Positions 53,960 to 63,722 of a stretch of DNA of 64,000 nucleotides are shown piece after piece. The translations under genes were made by a program, and so were the position numbers. The notes beneath the pieces were generated by a model. It was not told the origin of the DNA. It ran no database searches and saw only the letters and a program-made list of their open reading frames with translations. How positions within the stretch are numbered: position 1 is the stretch's first letter; every line of letters begins with the position of its first letter. The DNA is from CAJBIL01 sp044359525 (lineage in GTDB: Bacteria; Pseudomonadota; Gammaproteobacteria; Burkholderiales; Rhodocyclaceae), in the NCBI GenBank assembly GCA_044359525.1, contig JBIKLY010000003.1, forward strand, positions 19,638 to 83,637, in the 5' to 3' direction.

Positions 53960-56587
53960 ATGAGTAAAGTAGAGCCTAACCAGAACTCCCTGAAATCGGG
54001 CAAGTGGATCAACTCCACCTGCAAGATGTGCCTGCATTCCTGTTCGACCCGGGTGCACGTCACCGACGATGGCGTGATCAACAAGATCGAAGGCGATCCG
54101 ACCAACCCCTCGAACGCCGGCAAGCTTTGCCCCAAGGGTAATGCGGGGATCATGCGCCACTACGATCCGCAGCGTTTCAAGCAGCCGATGCGCCGTACCA
54201 ACCCCGAAAAAGGGCCGGGTATCGATCCGAAATGGGAGCCGATCAGTTGGGAAGAGGCGTACACGATCACTGCGCGCGAGATCAAGAAGTCGCTCGATGA
54301 AGATCCTCGCAAGATACTGCCGTCGCTCGAAGATTTCCAGAAAATGCATATCTGGTTCTGGCCGCTGGCGATCGGCAATCATAATTTCTACCAGTCGGGC
54401 GGAACAATGTGCGGTGGCGCCTACCATCCGCTCAACGGCTACATCCATTCGTCCTTCGGTGCAGTCAACGACGCCAAGTACTGCAACTACTGGCTGAGCA
54501 ACGGCGCCGGTGACGGCTTCTCGTCGCATCTGCACGCCGCGGCACAGTCGCACTGGGTAGCAAAGGCGCGCATCGAGCGCGGCATGAAGGTGGTCGCCGT
54601 CGAGCCGCGCATGTCGATCGCCGGTGCCAAGGCCGAAGAATGGGTGCCGATTCGCCCGGCCACCGACCGCCACTTCGCCATGAGCATGAGCCATGTGCTG
54701 GTCAATGAAGGGCTATGCGACTACGTCTTCTTGCGCAAGGACACCAACGCCCCTTATCTGGTCGGCCCGGACGAGCTTTTTGTGTGTGATGCCAACAAGC
54801 AGATATACGTATGGGATACTGCCAGCGACAGCGCCAAGCTGTGGAACGATCCGACGCTGAAGAATGAAAATCTGGCGCTCGAGGGTGAGTACGTGGTCAA
54901 CGGCATCAAATGCCGCCCTTCGTTCCAAGTCTACAAGGATATCCTCAAGGAGGCGACACCCGAGGCGATGGAGAAAATCACCACGGTGCCGGCCGAGACG
55001 GTGCGCCGCATCGCCCGCGAGTTTGCCAAAGAAGCACGCATTGGTGACACGATAACGCTGGCCGATGGCCGCACCGTACCGCATCGTCCGGCGGCCTACA
55101 ATTACTACCGTGGTGCCCAGGGGCGCAAGACCGGCATGATGACCAATCAGGCGTTCCAGTTGGTCAACATGCTGGTTGGCAACATCGACCACCCGGGTGG
55201 CCGCTGCGGCGTTACCATTACCGACGGCTGCGTCGATAACAATCACTGCCAGCTTGGCGAGAGCGGGCAGATGCTCGGCACGCCGCACCAGCTTGGCCAT
55301 ATGCCGCCATTTTCCTGGCCACCCAATGAGTATCATTTGGCCGGCTTCTTCCCGGTTGGCGTGAACGGGCCGCACCTTAATATGCTCTCGTACCTTGAGC
55401 CGGAAAAATACGGTTCGACCTTCAAGCCCGACGTCCTGGTGAACTGCCATTCCAATCCGGTGTGGGCGATTCAGGGGCCACGCGATAAATGGTTGCAGTT
55501 CCTGCGCGAGTTGCGTTTCGTCGTTTGCGTCGATGTTATCCCGACCGAGATGACTGACTTTGCCGACATCATCCTTCCTTCCAGCGATTATCTGGAAACG
55601 TGGAACGGCGTGATGATTGAGCCGCCTTACACCGAGGGCATATGTTTCCGCCAGCCGATTACGCCGCCAATCTACGACACCAAGAGCGAAGAGGAGATTT
55701 TTTTCGAGCTTTCTGAACGGCTCGGTGTGCTTGACCAGTATAACGAAGTCATCAATATGATCCTTGGTTTTGAGCAGAAGCCTCATCTGAAGCTCGAACC
55801 GGGCAAAAAGTACTCCGATCGCGACATTGCCGAGCGCGTTGGCCTGCTGTGGAACGACAAGCCGATCGAGTGGTACATGGAGCATGGACACTCGTCCACC
55901 GAACGCCGCCTCGACAAGTGGTACCGCCCGTGGGAAGGCATGCGTCTGTTGTTTTACATCGAGGACTTGGTGATTCAGCGCGAAACGCTACGCCAGCAGT
56001 TCGAGGATGCCAAGGTGCCCTTCCGCGATGAGTGGCCGTTTGCCGATTATCAGCCGTTACCCACTTTGGTGCTGGATCCGATTCACCTTGAGCCCAAAGA
56101 ATACAACCTCTATGGCATCACCTTCAAGGACATACAGATGAACTTCGGCGAAAGCCTGAGCAATCCGTGGATCAAGGACATCACCTACCGTGATCCGGTG
56201 CACACCGGCCTGTTGCTGAACCGAGGAACGGCAGAAAAGCTTGGCTTTTCCGACGGTGACATCGTCCTGGTCGAGTCGCCTTATGGGCGCCTCTACGGTC
56301 GCCTGGCCACGACTGAAGCGATGCATCATGAAACTCTCGGTGTCTCGAATTCGCTGTCGCGCACGAAGAATGAGAACCGCTCCGTGCTGATGGCTGGCGG
56401 ACACTATAACGACTTGCTTCCCTACGATATGCGTAATACGGATGGCGCCACCGGTCAGCCCGAAACCAGCTGCCGGGTAAAACTCACTAAGCTCGACGAT
56501 TGGCCTGACTTCCTGAAGCATGGCTCGACCGTCTACGACCTCGTCGATTCGATCCAGAATGCCAAGGGCAAGGGAGGGAAACACTGA
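53960..56587 (+). CDS. DMSO-reductase-family Mo oxidoreductase, PadB-like catalytic subunit
   Basis: An 875-residue bis-MGD protein. The 4Fe-4S site is C21, C24, C28 and C57. No Tat signal precedes it, so it faces the cytoplasm. The Mo ligand is probably C151 in GGTMCGGAYHP. Further family blocks are the GMMTNQAFQLVNMLVGNIDHPGG region (about 393) and VVCVDVIPTEMTDFADIILP (about 515). CGGAGG precedes the ATG at 53960; an earlier frame start at 53831 is unsupported. Size, missing export signal and the FeS and NrfD-type partners resemble phenylacetyl-CoA:acceptor oxidoreductase (PadBCD) of Azoarcus and Thauera. Other membrane Mo reductases remain possible. Confidence 0.75.
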   Translation: MSKVEPNQNSLKSGKWINSTCKMCLHSCSTRVHVTDDGVINKIEGDPTNPSNAGKLCPKGNAGIMRHYDPQRFKQPMRRTNPEKGPGIDPKWEPISWEEAYTITAREIKKSLDEDPRKILPSLEDFQKMHIWFWPLAIGNHNFYQSGGTMCGGAYHPLNGYIHSSFGAVNDAKYCNYWLSNGAGDGFSSHLHAAAQSHWVAKARIERGMKVVAVEPRMSIAGAKAEEWVPIRPATDRHFAMSMSHVLVNEGLCDYVFLRKDTNAPYLVGPDELFVCDANKQIYVWDTASDSAKLWNDPTLKNENLALEGEYVVNGIKCRPSFQVYKDILKEATPEAMEKITTVPAETVRRIAREFAKEARIGDTITLADGRTVPHRPAAYNYYRGAQGRKTGMMTNQAFQLVNMLVGNIDHPGGRCGVTITDGCVDNNHCQLGESGQMLGTPHQLGHMPPFSWPPNEYHLAGFFPVGVNGPHLNMLSYLEPEKYGSTFKPDVLVNCHSNPVWAIQGPRDKWLQFLRELRFVVCVDVIPTEMTDFADIILPSSDYLETWNGVMIEPPYTEGICFRQPITPPIYDTKSEEEIFFELSERLGVLDQYNEVINMILGFEQKPHLKLEPGKKYSDRDIAERVGLLWNDKPIEWYMEHGHSSTERRLDKWYRPWEGMRLLFYIEDLVIQRETLRQQFEDAKVPFRDEWPFADYQPLPTLVLDPIHLEPKEYNLYGITFKDIQMNFGESLSNPWIKDITYRDPVHTGLLLNRGTAEKLGFSDGDIVLVESPYGRLYGRLATTEAMHHETLGVSNSLSRTKNENRSVLMAGGHYNDLLPYDMRNTDGATGQPETSCRVKLTKLDDWPDFLKHGSTVYDLVDSIQNAKGKGGKH

Positions 56588-57201
56588 TGGCCAAGATGGG
56601 AATGGTCTTTGACCTTAAGGCCTGTGTCGGCTGCAACGCTTGTGTGGTGGCCTGTAAGCAGGAAAACTCGGTGCCGGACGGCGTATTTTTCACCCGTACT
56701 TTGAGTCACGAGTATGGTGAGTATCCAAGCGTCAAGCGCGTGTATATCCCGACCATCTGTAATCAGTGTGAGGATGCGCCCTGTGAGAAGGTTTGCCCCA
56801 GTGGCGCAACCTACACTCGCGCCGACGGCATTGTCATGGTTGACGACAAAAAGTGCATCGGTTGCAGCAGTTGCGCTGTGGCCTGTCCCTACGACATGCG
56901 CACCATGCTCGACAAGGATTCGCTGACCAAAGGTCTGTTCGGCACCGGCGAACTCACACCGTTTGAAGAACAGGGCTATGGCCGCTACACGGCGGGGACT
57001 GCGGTCAAATGCGACTTCTGCAGTGAACGGGTAGACGCAGGCCTGAAGCCGGCGTGTGTGCAGACCTGTCCGACCAATGCCCGGATTTTTGGCGACCTTG
57101 ACGACCCGAATAGTGCGCCAAGTATGTTAATCCGAGCACGCAACGGCCGTCAGCCGCTGCCCGAGAAAAACACCAAACCAAAAGTTTACTACGTCGACTG
57201 A
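56587..57201 (+). CDS. Four-cluster ferredoxin subunit of the PadBCD-like complex
   Basis: A 204-residue DmsB/NrfC-type electron-transfer subunit. Four [4Fe-4S] motifs are visible: CVGCNACVVAC (C13-C23), CNQCEDAPCEKVC, CIGCSSCAVAC and CDFCSERVDAGLKPACVQTC. Its ATG overlaps the TGA of the catalytic subunit by one base (TGATG), so the two are coupled. It should link the Mo subunit to the membrane subunit that follows. Confidence 0.9.
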   Translation: MAKMGMVFDLKACVGCNACVVACKQENSVPDGVFFTRTLSHEYGEYPSVKRVYIPTICNQCEDAPCEKVCPSGATYTRADGIVMVDDKKCIGCSSCAVACPYDMRTMLDKDSLTKGLFGTGELTPFEEQGYGRYTAGTAVKCDFCSERVDAGLKPACVQTCPTNARIFGDLDDPNSAPSMLIRARNGRQPLPEKNTKPKVYYVD

Positions 57202-57243
57202 GCCGCGTTTTAACAGATCAACACTATCAAGGATGGTACTACG

Positions 57244-58164
57244 ATGACAAAAACGAGTGCTCGCCTGGTCGGCAACTCCTTCAAACTGGGTTACCGCTTT
57301 CAGCGTTATTGGGATACCTCGATGGCCATTGCTTTTTTCTTCGCAGAAGTCGGCACCGGCCTGTTCCTGGTATCGTTTTATCTCAACTTTATTCCGGGAA
57401 TGATTGTCGGCCTGGCAATCGCCGGCACGCTTAAACCCTACTTTCACCTTGCCCACATGGGGGTGCCGAGCAGATCCTGGCGTGCGATTCTACGTCCTGA
57501 TCGATCCTGGGTCAGCCGTGGTGCAATCGCCATTGGCGTTCTGATTGGATTTGGCGTCCTGCACCTCGTTAATCTGGGGGGCGGTTTCGCGGGTGTCTTC
57601 GAACTGCCAGCAATTGTTGGAAAACTGATTGCTTATCTTGCAGTGGCAGGTGCTCTAACGGTGATGTGCTATCAGGGCATGGCCATGTCTGACTCTGAGT
57701 CGTTCACTCTGTGGGCCAGCCCGCTAGTGCCGGTTTCGAGTTTTTTCTACTCATTGACCGCTGGATCCATGACCGCACTGGCTATTGGCTGGAACGTCTT
57801 GGAAGAAGAACAGCGTGCGATTCTTTCAACTTTGGCAATGGGATTGCTCCTGGCCGACCTGGTCATTGTCGCAGGCATTCTCCTTCACGCGAAAAGCAAG
57901 TCCAAGGGCGGCGCTTTTTCGGTTCAACTGCTGACGAAAGGGATCTATGCCCCCTACTTTGGTAATCTGGTGCTGATTTTCGGCCTCATGTTGCCTGCGG
58001 GAATACTGGCCGCAGGGAGCGCGTTGCGGTTGGTAGAGTTGCTTGCTACGCTGGCAATGTTGATTGGCTTCTTTGCGTTTCGTCTGTTGATGTTCAAAGC
58101 AGCCGTCTTTGAGCCGATAACACATGATCTTGCCGGGAGCATCGGGTTGCCAAGCTCACGTTGA
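57244..58164 (+). CDS. NrfD/PsrC-type membrane anchor subunit (PadD-like)
   Basis: A 306-residue protein with eight predicted transmembrane helices of the NrfD family (quinone-reactive, no haem ligands expected). AAGGATGG lies before the ATG. It is the third gene of the complex and would pass electrons to or from the quinone pool. With the cytoplasmic Mo subunit this gives an inward-facing membrane oxidoreductase. Confidence 0.88.
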   Translation: MTKTSARLVGNSFKLGYRFQRYWDTSMAIAFFFAEVGTGLFLVSFYLNFIPGMIVGLAIAGTLKPYFHLAHMGVPSRSWRAILRPDRSWVSRGAIAIGVLIGFGVLHLVNLGGGFAGVFELPAIVGKLIAYLAVAGALTVMCYQGMAMSDSESFTLWASPLVPVSSFFYSLTAGSMTALAIGWNVLEEEQRAILSTLAMGLLLADLVIVAGILLHAKSKSKGGAFSVQLLTKGIYAPYFGNLVLIFGLMLPAGILAAGSALRLVELLATLAMLIGFFAFRLLMFKAAVFEPITHDLAGSIGLPSSR

Positions 58165-58200
58165 TGGGTTAACGCGATCAAGTTACTTTCACTCGACGAA

Positions 58201-59187
58201 ATGAACGAATACATGAGCCAGATAGTTTCGCCCATACCTGGACGGTTCGGGATAAAAGCAACATCCGCCGTTCGGATGGCCGCTGAGGGAATCAGCGAAG
58301 CTGAATGTCAGGTAATTCACGAAGACGTTCTCACCATCGAGATCGAAGATGTGGGAGCTTACTCCCTGATGTGGACCCCCACGGAGGACAACAGTCAATC
58401 GGTGGGGTACACGCTCGAAGATGGTGTACTCGCTGACGCTGGTGTGCCAGAGGCGCTGGCGTTAGGCGCCGGGTTTGTCTTTACGGAAGGGATTGTCAAT
58501 CGACTCGACGATATTGCCTATATGTCGGTATGTCCGGAACGACCGGACGTGGTGCGTATGCGCCTGCTGAATCCGGCGGGAGTAGCGGTGCGTCGCCGAA
58601 ACGTGGTCATGAATAGTTCCTGCGGGGTCTGCGGGGGGCGTGAACAAATTCAAAATGGCATAGCCGTCACCGTACCGGTGGGTGATACCTTGCGGATGTC
58701 GCTGGCCGATTTCGAACCGTTGCGCAATACGATGCATTTGCACCAGGATATCTTTGGCAGTACCGGCGGGGCGCATGGCGCTGTTGTGTTTGACGCCAGC
58801 CTGAAGTCAGTGGCAGTTGCCGAAGACTTGGGACGACACAATGCACTTGATAAGGTAATCGGCTATCGTTTCCTCAGCGGAAAAGGCTTTGCTGGTTGTG
58901 GTGTTTTCATAACCAGTCGTATTAGTTACGAAATGGTCGCAAAGTCTGCACGCGCCAACTTTGAGGTGGTAGCAGCAATTTCTGCCCCTTCATCACTGGC
59001 GATTGAAATGGCCGACCGCTTTGGTATAACTTTGTGTGGTTTTGTACGTGACGAAAGCGTCAAGGTTTACACGCATTCGCACCGTATCACCCAGCACACG
59101 GCAGGCACTAATCGTTCAGAACCGGTTGGGAATCTCACACAAATCGTAAAAACAACGGGGATTGACTATGAGTCGATTCGGTATTGA
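58201..59187 (+). CDS. fdhD: FdhD, sulfur-carrier protein for Mo enzymes
   Basis: A 328-residue FdhD family protein. The catalytic pair is C141 and C144 in SSCGVCGG. FdhD moves sulfur from IscS to bis-MGD and is needed for formate dehydrogenases and some related enzymes. The start is weakly supported; a second ATG at 58213 is possible. Location 36 bp after the membrane subunit suggests it matures the PadB-like enzyme. The end overlaps the next gene by 20 bases. Confidence 0.9.
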   Translation: MNEYMSQIVSPIPGRFGIKATSAVRMAAEGISEAECQVIHEDVLTIEIEDVGAYSLMWTPTEDNSQSVGYTLEDGVLADAGVPEALALGAGFVFTEGIVNRLDDIAYMSVCPERPDVVRMRLLNPAGVAVRRRNVVMNSSCGVCGGREQIQNGIAVTVPVGDTLRMSLADFEPLRNTMHLHQDIFGSTGGAHGAVVFDASLKSVAVAEDLGRHNALDKVIGYRFLSGKGFAGCGVFITSRISYEMVAKSARANFEVVAAISAPSSLAIEMADRFGITLCGFVRDESVKVYTHSHRITQHTAGTNRSEPVGNLTQIVKTTGIDYESIRY

Positions 59188-60301
59188 GCGACTCCTGCTT
59201 GCCTGGGCGCTCGCCTGCTGGTGTGCCCCCGTCGCAGCGCAAATTGTGATTGCCCAGGTGTCGCCGCAGGCAGGCTATCTAGGTTTCTACACGCGCCAAC
59301 TTGCCCATGGTGCGCAGGCAGCCTTCGAAGCCGTCAATATGCGCGGCGGGGTAGCTGGTCGGAAGATTCGCTTCATCACGGCAGACGATGGGGGCGACCC
59401 TGAGCGTGCAGTGAAAATCTATGAAATGCTGGCAGTGAAAGAGTCTCCGGTTGCTTTTCTTTATCACGTCGGACCCGACAGCATCGTCCACCTCCTGAAA
59501 AACGGCGTGTTGGACAGATTACAAATTCCCCTGCTAGGGACCGTTCCAGCAATCGACTCATTCCGCACACCGGTACGTCCCTTCGTTTTTCATCTACGCA
59601 GTGGCGACGAACCCGAGATTGCCGCCATCATTCGCCACCTTGTTACGATCGGGCAGACCAGGCTGTCTACGTTGTACCTTGATGATCCGGCGGGACGGGG
59701 TAGCGTTCCTATCGTGCAACAGGCGCTCCGGGCGGCGGGCGGTTCGCTGGCTCATACGGCGGCCATTTCTCCCGGCGGAGGCATATCTGACGAGACCATC
59801 GCCCACATACGGGCCGATGGAATACAAGCGGTCTTGCTGTTTATGCCCTCTGAAACGGGTGGTTCGGTCGTGGCCAAACTGCGTACTTCTGGCATCGGCG
59901 TACCGATTTATAGCGTTTCGTATCTTGATGCCGGCACCCTGGTCGCCACCGCAGGCAGGCAGCACGCGCGCGGTGTTGCAATCTCCCAGGCCGTTCCAAA
60001 TCCCTACCGGACCAGCCTGCAGATTGTCCGGGACTACCAGCGAGACATGGCCGCTCTCCGCTCCCCGGCGCCGAATTTTTCGCCTTTTACGCTAGAGGGC
60101 TATATTGCCGCCAGGGTGCTGATCGAAGCCGTACGCGCTACGGGTAAGTCCGCTCCAACGGGTCGAGACGTCCAAGCCGCGCTCACGCGCATGGACCTGG
60201 AAATCGGTGGCCTACCCTTGCGTTTCAAGCCGGATACACACGTTGGCTTGAGTTTCCTCGATATCGCTGTTGTTGCTGGAGATGGCAAGCTGATCTACTG
60301 A
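59168..60301 (+). CDS. Periplasmic binding protein, branched-chain amino acid/aromatic (type 1 fold)
   Basis: A 377-residue LivK/Peripla_BP_6-type solute-binding protein with a signal peptide (RLLLAWALACWCAPVAAQ). The ATG at 59168 is used, since the frame start at 59162 is TTG. It overlaps fdhD by 20 bases, so the two are co-translated. No permease or ATPase genes follow, so it is an orphan binding protein. Members of this fold bind amino acids, amides or aromatic acids. It may serve a transporter elsewhere, or a sensor. Confidence 0.82.
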   Translation: MSRFGIERLLLAWALACWCAPVAAQIVIAQVSPQAGYLGFYTRQLAHGAQAAFEAVNMRGGVAGRKIRFITADDGGDPERAVKIYEMLAVKESPVAFLYHVGPDSIVHLLKNGVLDRLQIPLLGTVPAIDSFRTPVRPFVFHLRSGDEPEIAAIIRHLVTIGQTRLSTLYLDDPAGRGSVPIVQQALRAAGGSLAHTAAISPGGGISDETIAHIRADGIQAVLLFMPSETGGSVVAKLRTSGIGVPIYSVSYLDAGTLVATAGRQHARGVAISQAVPNPYRTSLQIVRDYQRDMAALRSPAPNFSPFTLEGYIAARVLIEAVRATGKSAPTGRDVQAALTRMDLEIGGLPLRFKPDTHVGLSFLDIAVVAGDGKLIY

Positions 60302-60420
60302 AAACGAACAGCTTATGTAGATCATACAGTTAGTGGTTCAGCCAAGTTCGGTGTCGCGCATCAAGCGCTATCTCTTGCGGCCGAAAGATCGAGTCACTAA
60401 TTGTTGGTAACATTGGGCGC

Positions 60421-61287
60421 ATGAAAAATCCAAAGAGCTTCATTGCCTCGGCTGAAAACGTCGACTTCAACGGTTTGCCTGCCATCCGTTTGACGACGCC
60501 TGATGGTGCAACCGCGGTGATTACCCTGTACGGCGCGCAACTGGTTTCGTGGCTGTCGGCTGACGGTCGTGAGCGTTTGTACCTTAGTGAAAAAGCCCGT
60601 TTTGAAAACGGTCGCACGATTCGCGGCGGCATTCCGGTGATCTTTCCGCAGTTCGCCGACAACGGGCCCTTGCCTCGTCATGGTTTTGCGCGAACGAGCA
60701 TCTGGGAGCTGGTCAACGCGCGCCACGAAAAGAATTATGCGTGCGCTACCTTGCGTCTGACCGATAGCGAGGCTACCCGCGCGCTTTGGCCGCACGCCTT
60801 CGTTGCCGAGCTGACCGTGATGATCGAGGGCAACCGGCTCGATGTCGAATTCGAGGTTGAGAATACCGGGGATGAAGCCTTCTCTTTTACCGCTGCGCTG
60901 CACAGCTATTTCAGCGTCGCCAAGGCCAATAGTTGCCAGTTGCAGGGGCTTGACGGGGTGTGTTATCTCGACAAGGTTGACGGCGGGAATCTCAAACGCG
61001 AGGACGGCGAGACGATGTTACTTGATGAAGAGGTAGATCGCGTCTATCTCGATGTGAGCAAGCCGCTCTTGCTCTGGGAGCCGGCGCGTCATCTGGCCAT
61101 TGAGTCCGAGGGCTTCCCCGATGTGGTGGTGTGGAATCCGTGGATCGACAAGTGCGCTGCGTTCGATGACATGCCGCCTGACGGTTACCGGCAGATGATC
61201 TGTATCGAAGCGGCGGCGGTGGCGCGGCCGGTTGAACTGGCACCCGGCGAGTTGTGGTCGGGTCGGCAGACGGCGATTTCGCTGTGA
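60421..61287 (+). CDS. D-hexose-6-phosphate mutarotase (YeaD family)
   Basis: A 288-residue aldose-1-epimerase-fold protein of the YeaD branch. Catalytic blocks are [12 protein letters not shown] (about 81) and [10 protein letters not shown] (about 159) with the Asp/Glu in [13 protein letters not shown]. It interconverts hexose-6-phosphate anomers. It appears to be an ordinary housekeeping gene, starting with an ATG about 120 bp after the binding protein gene. Confidence 0.88.
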   Translation: MKNPKSFIASAENVDFNGLPAIRLTTPDGATAVITLYGAQLVSWLSADGRERLYLSEKARFENGRTIRGGIPVIFPQFADNGPLPRHGFARTSIWELVNARHEKNYACATLRLTDSEATRALWPHAFVAELTVMIEGNRLDVEFEVENTGDEAFSFTAALHSYFSVAKANSCQLQGLDGVCYLDKVDGGNLKREDGETMLLDEEVDRVYLDVSKPLLLWEPARHLAIESEGFPDVVVWNPWIDKCAAFDDMPPDGYRQMICIEAAAVARPVELAPGELWSGRQTAISL

Positions 61288-61294
61288 TTGCTGC

Positions 61295-62284
61295 GTGAAA
61301 GAGACTGCTGCTGGTAGTGCTGCGCTGCGGCGCGTTGTAACGCAGGAGAAGCCCGGCCTGCATGCGCGCAACCGGCATCGCGGGCTTTATGACTTCGCGC
61401 AGCTTGTCGTCGCCTGCCCGGAGCTCGCGCCTTTCGTTGCGCCCAATGCGTACGGTGATCCGTCGATTGACTTCGCCAATGCACAGGCGGTGCGCGCCCT
61501 CAACCGTGCGCTGCTGCAGCATTGCTATGGTGTTTGCGGCTGGGATATTCCGCCGGCTTACCTGTGCCCGCCGATTCCCGGCCGTGCCGACTATCTGCAT
61601 GTGCTTGCCGATCTGCTAGCTGGCGATAATGGTGGCGTCATTCCGCGTGGTGCAGCCGTGCGCGGGCTGGATGTCGGTGTTGGCGCCAACGGCGTCTATC
61701 CGTTGATTGGCCACAGCGAGTATGGCTGGTCCTTTATCGGGTCGGACATTGATCCGTTGGCGCTGGCGTCGCTGCAACGTGTTATTGATGCCAATGCGGG
61801 GCTGCACAAGGTCATCGAGCTGCGTTTGCAACCGTCGCCGGAGAAGATTTTCAGCGGGGTTTTGCAGGGCGATGAGGTATTTGATTTTACTTTGTGCAAC
61901 CCGCCGTTTCATGCTTCGCTAGATGAGGCGCAGGAAGGCTCGGCACGCAAGTGGCGCAATCTTGGCAAGGTGGCGAAGGGTAAATCAGCCAGATTGCACG
62001 ACGCGCCACGTCTGAACTTTGGCGGGCAGGGCGCGGAGCTGTGGTGTCCCGGTGGCGAGCTGGCTTTCGTGCGGCGCATGATTGGCGAGAGTGCGGCGTA
62101 TCGGGTGCGCTGCCGGTGGTTCACGACGCTGGTTTCGAAGGCGGCCAGCCTGCCGTCGGTTTATACCGCGCTCAGGCAGGCGGGGGTGTGGGAATGGAAA
62201 ACATTCGACATGGCGCAGGGGCAGAAGAAAAGCAGGCTGGTGGCGTGGACTTTTTTTGATGCAGCACAGCGCAGACGAACCTGA
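61295..62284 (+). CDS. rlmF: 23S rRNA (adenine1618-N6)-methyltransferase RlmF
   Basis: A 329-residue SAM methyltransferase that modifies A1618 of 23S rRNA. The E. coli-like N-terminal block [12 protein letters not shown] is followed by [28 protein letters not shown] (SAM site) and the catalytic NPPFHAS. The ORF is open back into the mutarotase gene; the GTG at 61295 lies 7 bp after its stop and is the best start, though its ribosome-binding site is weak. Confidence 0.92.
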   Translation: MKETAAGSAALRRVVTQEKPGLHARNRHRGLYDFAQLVVACPELAPFVAPNAYGDPSIDFANAQAVRALNRALLQHCYGVCGWDIPPAYLCPPIPGRADYLHVLADLLAGDNGGVIPRGAAVRGLDVGVGANGVYPLIGHSEYGWSFIGSDIDPLALASLQRVIDANAGLHKVIELRLQPSPEKIFSGVLQGDEVFDFTLCNPPFHASLDEAQEGSARKWRNLGKVAKGKSARLHDAPRLNFGGQGAELWCPGGELAFVRRMIGESAAYRVRCRWFTTLVSKAASLPSVYTALRQAGVWEWKTFDMAQGQKKSRLVAWTFFDAAQRRRT

Positions 62285-62293
62285 ACACGTGTT

Positions 62294-62956
62294 TCAAAAA
62301 GGTGCTGCGCAGAAAAATGTCATTTGCTCAGCGCGCTGCGGATGGGTAAAAGCGAGGCGTTCGGCGTGAAGCAGGAGCCGGCCGGCTTTGGCTTGGAGCG
62401 CCGGGCTGGCGTAAAGACTATCGCCGAGGATTGGATGGCCAAGTGACATCAGGTGCACGCGTAACTGGTGTGAGCGGCCGGTTTCCGGCTCAAGTTCGAG
62501 GCGTGTGCAGTTGCTGATAGCATCGTGAGAAAGTACACGATAGCGGGTGAGCGAGGGTTTGCCGATATCGTGGTCGACTTTTTGCAGTGGGCGATTGGGC
62601 CAGTCGGTAATCAGAGGCAGATCGATTTCGCCGCTGATTTTTTCCAGCAGGCCATCGACCACCGCGATGTAGTGCTTTTCCACCTGCCGGTTCTGGAAGA
62701 GGATGCTCAGACTGCGGTGCACCTCCTTGTTTCTTGCCAGCACCATCAGGCCCGAGGTTTCCATGTCCAGGCGATGCACGGTCAGCGCCTCCGGGTAGAT
62801 CGCCTGGATACGGCTGGTCAGTGAGTCGTCCTTGCCGGCGCCGCGCCCCGGTACCGAGAGCAGGCCGCTCGGTTTGTTGGCCACGAGCAGCGCATCGTCA
62901 AAGTAAAGGATGTCGAGCCCGTTATCGGGTGGCGCAACGTAGGGGCGACCGTTCAT
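62294..62956 (-). CDS. rluA: Dual-specificity tRNA/23S rRNA pseudouridine synthase RluA
   Basis: A 220-residue pseudouridine synthase, equal in length to E. coli RluA. The catalytic Asp lies in VHRLDMETSG (about 72). Other shared blocks are NKPSGLLSVPGR, WPNRPLQKV and GRSHQLRVHL. It makes pseudouridine in 23S rRNA (746) and tRNA (32). The ATG at 62956 is 4 bp after the DUF1415 stop with GAGGG before it; the longer frame into DUF1415 is rejected. It converges on rlmF. Confidence 0.93.
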   Translation of the reverse strand: MNGRPYVAPPDNGLDILYFDDALLVANKPSGLLSVPGRGAGKDDSLTSRIQAIYPEALTVHRLDMETSGLMVLARNKEVHRSLSILFQNRQVEKHYIAVVDGLLEKISGEIDLPLITDWPNRPLQKVDHDIGKPSLTRYRVLSHDAISNCTRLELEPETGRSHQLRVHLMSLGHPILGDSLYASPALQAKAGRLLLHAERLAFTHPQRAEQMTFFCAAPF

Positions 62957-62960
62957 ACCC

Positions 62961-63539
62961 TCAGTCGCCGGATTTCTTCGGCGCCTCGACATCGAGCGCA
63001 CGCCAGCCTTCTAGCCCAATTTTTTCCAGCGTTTCGATGTTGCGTTCGTAGATCCGGGCGGCATCCGGGAAGGCTTTTACCGCGCGATCGAGGCTTGCTT
63101 CACGGATCAGGTGCAAGGTCGGGTAGGGCGCACGATTGGTGTGATTGCCGATATCGTCAGGTTCGGCGTCGGAGAAGCAGTAGTCGGGGTGAAAGTTGGC
63201 GACCTGCAGGATGCCGGCCAATCCTTGCGTGCGTACGATGACATCAACGAGATCGAGAAAGTCGGTGAAGTCGTCAAAATCATCCAGTACATAAGGGTGG
63301 ATGAGGAGGGTGGTGTCTGTTTCTTCGGGTGATGCCGCCACCAGATACTGCAGTTCGCGCTCAAGATCGGCGAGCAGGGTATCGTCGTCGGTGGCGTCGC
63401 TGACGACATAACGCACTTGCTTCTTTACATGCACGCTCTTTGCGAAAGGGCAGAGATTAAGTCCGATCACGGCGCGTTCAAGCCACTTTTCGGTGGCGGC
63501 AATCGCTTCATCGCGGGTCGGTAAGGTGGGGCTGTCCAT
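62961..63539 (-). CDS. DUF1415 family protein
   Basis: A 192-residue protein of a family common in beta- and gammaproteobacteria, with NLCPFAKSVH (about 28) and NFHPDYCFSD (about 115) containing the conserved Cys and His residues. The function is unknown. It is transcribed with rluA (4-bp gap). The region is acidic (DDFDDFTDFLDL). Confidence 0.85.
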   Translation of the reverse strand: MDSPTLPTRDEAIAATEKWLERAVIGLNLCPFAKSVHVKKQVRYVVSDATDDDTLLADLERELQYLVAASPEETDTTLLIHPYVLDDFDDFTDFLDLVDVIVRTQGLAGILQVANFHPDYCFSDAEPDDIGNHTNRAPYPTLHLIREASLDRAVKAFPDAARIYERNIETLEKIGLEGWRALDVEAPKKSGD

Positions 63540-63722
63540 GGTTTTTTAGCTGCTTGCGACGTAGTTTGGTTCGACAGTGTAGATAGCTGCGCGGAAAGAG
63601 GCAAAAAAGCATTGGCACCCGTCTTTGCCCCAACACAACAGGTCTGGCAAATTGTCATTATCCGGTGGCTATGGCATGGTTGTGCTTTCCGCGTGCCAAT
63701 GTCTTTTTCAGTGAGGTTTACG

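Noticed and set aside
53960..58164. F420- or NAD-dependent formate dehydrogenase
   Set aside because: fdhD is adjacent, but there is no F420- or NAD-binding beta subunit; the partners are a DmsB-type ferredoxin and an NrfD-type anchor.
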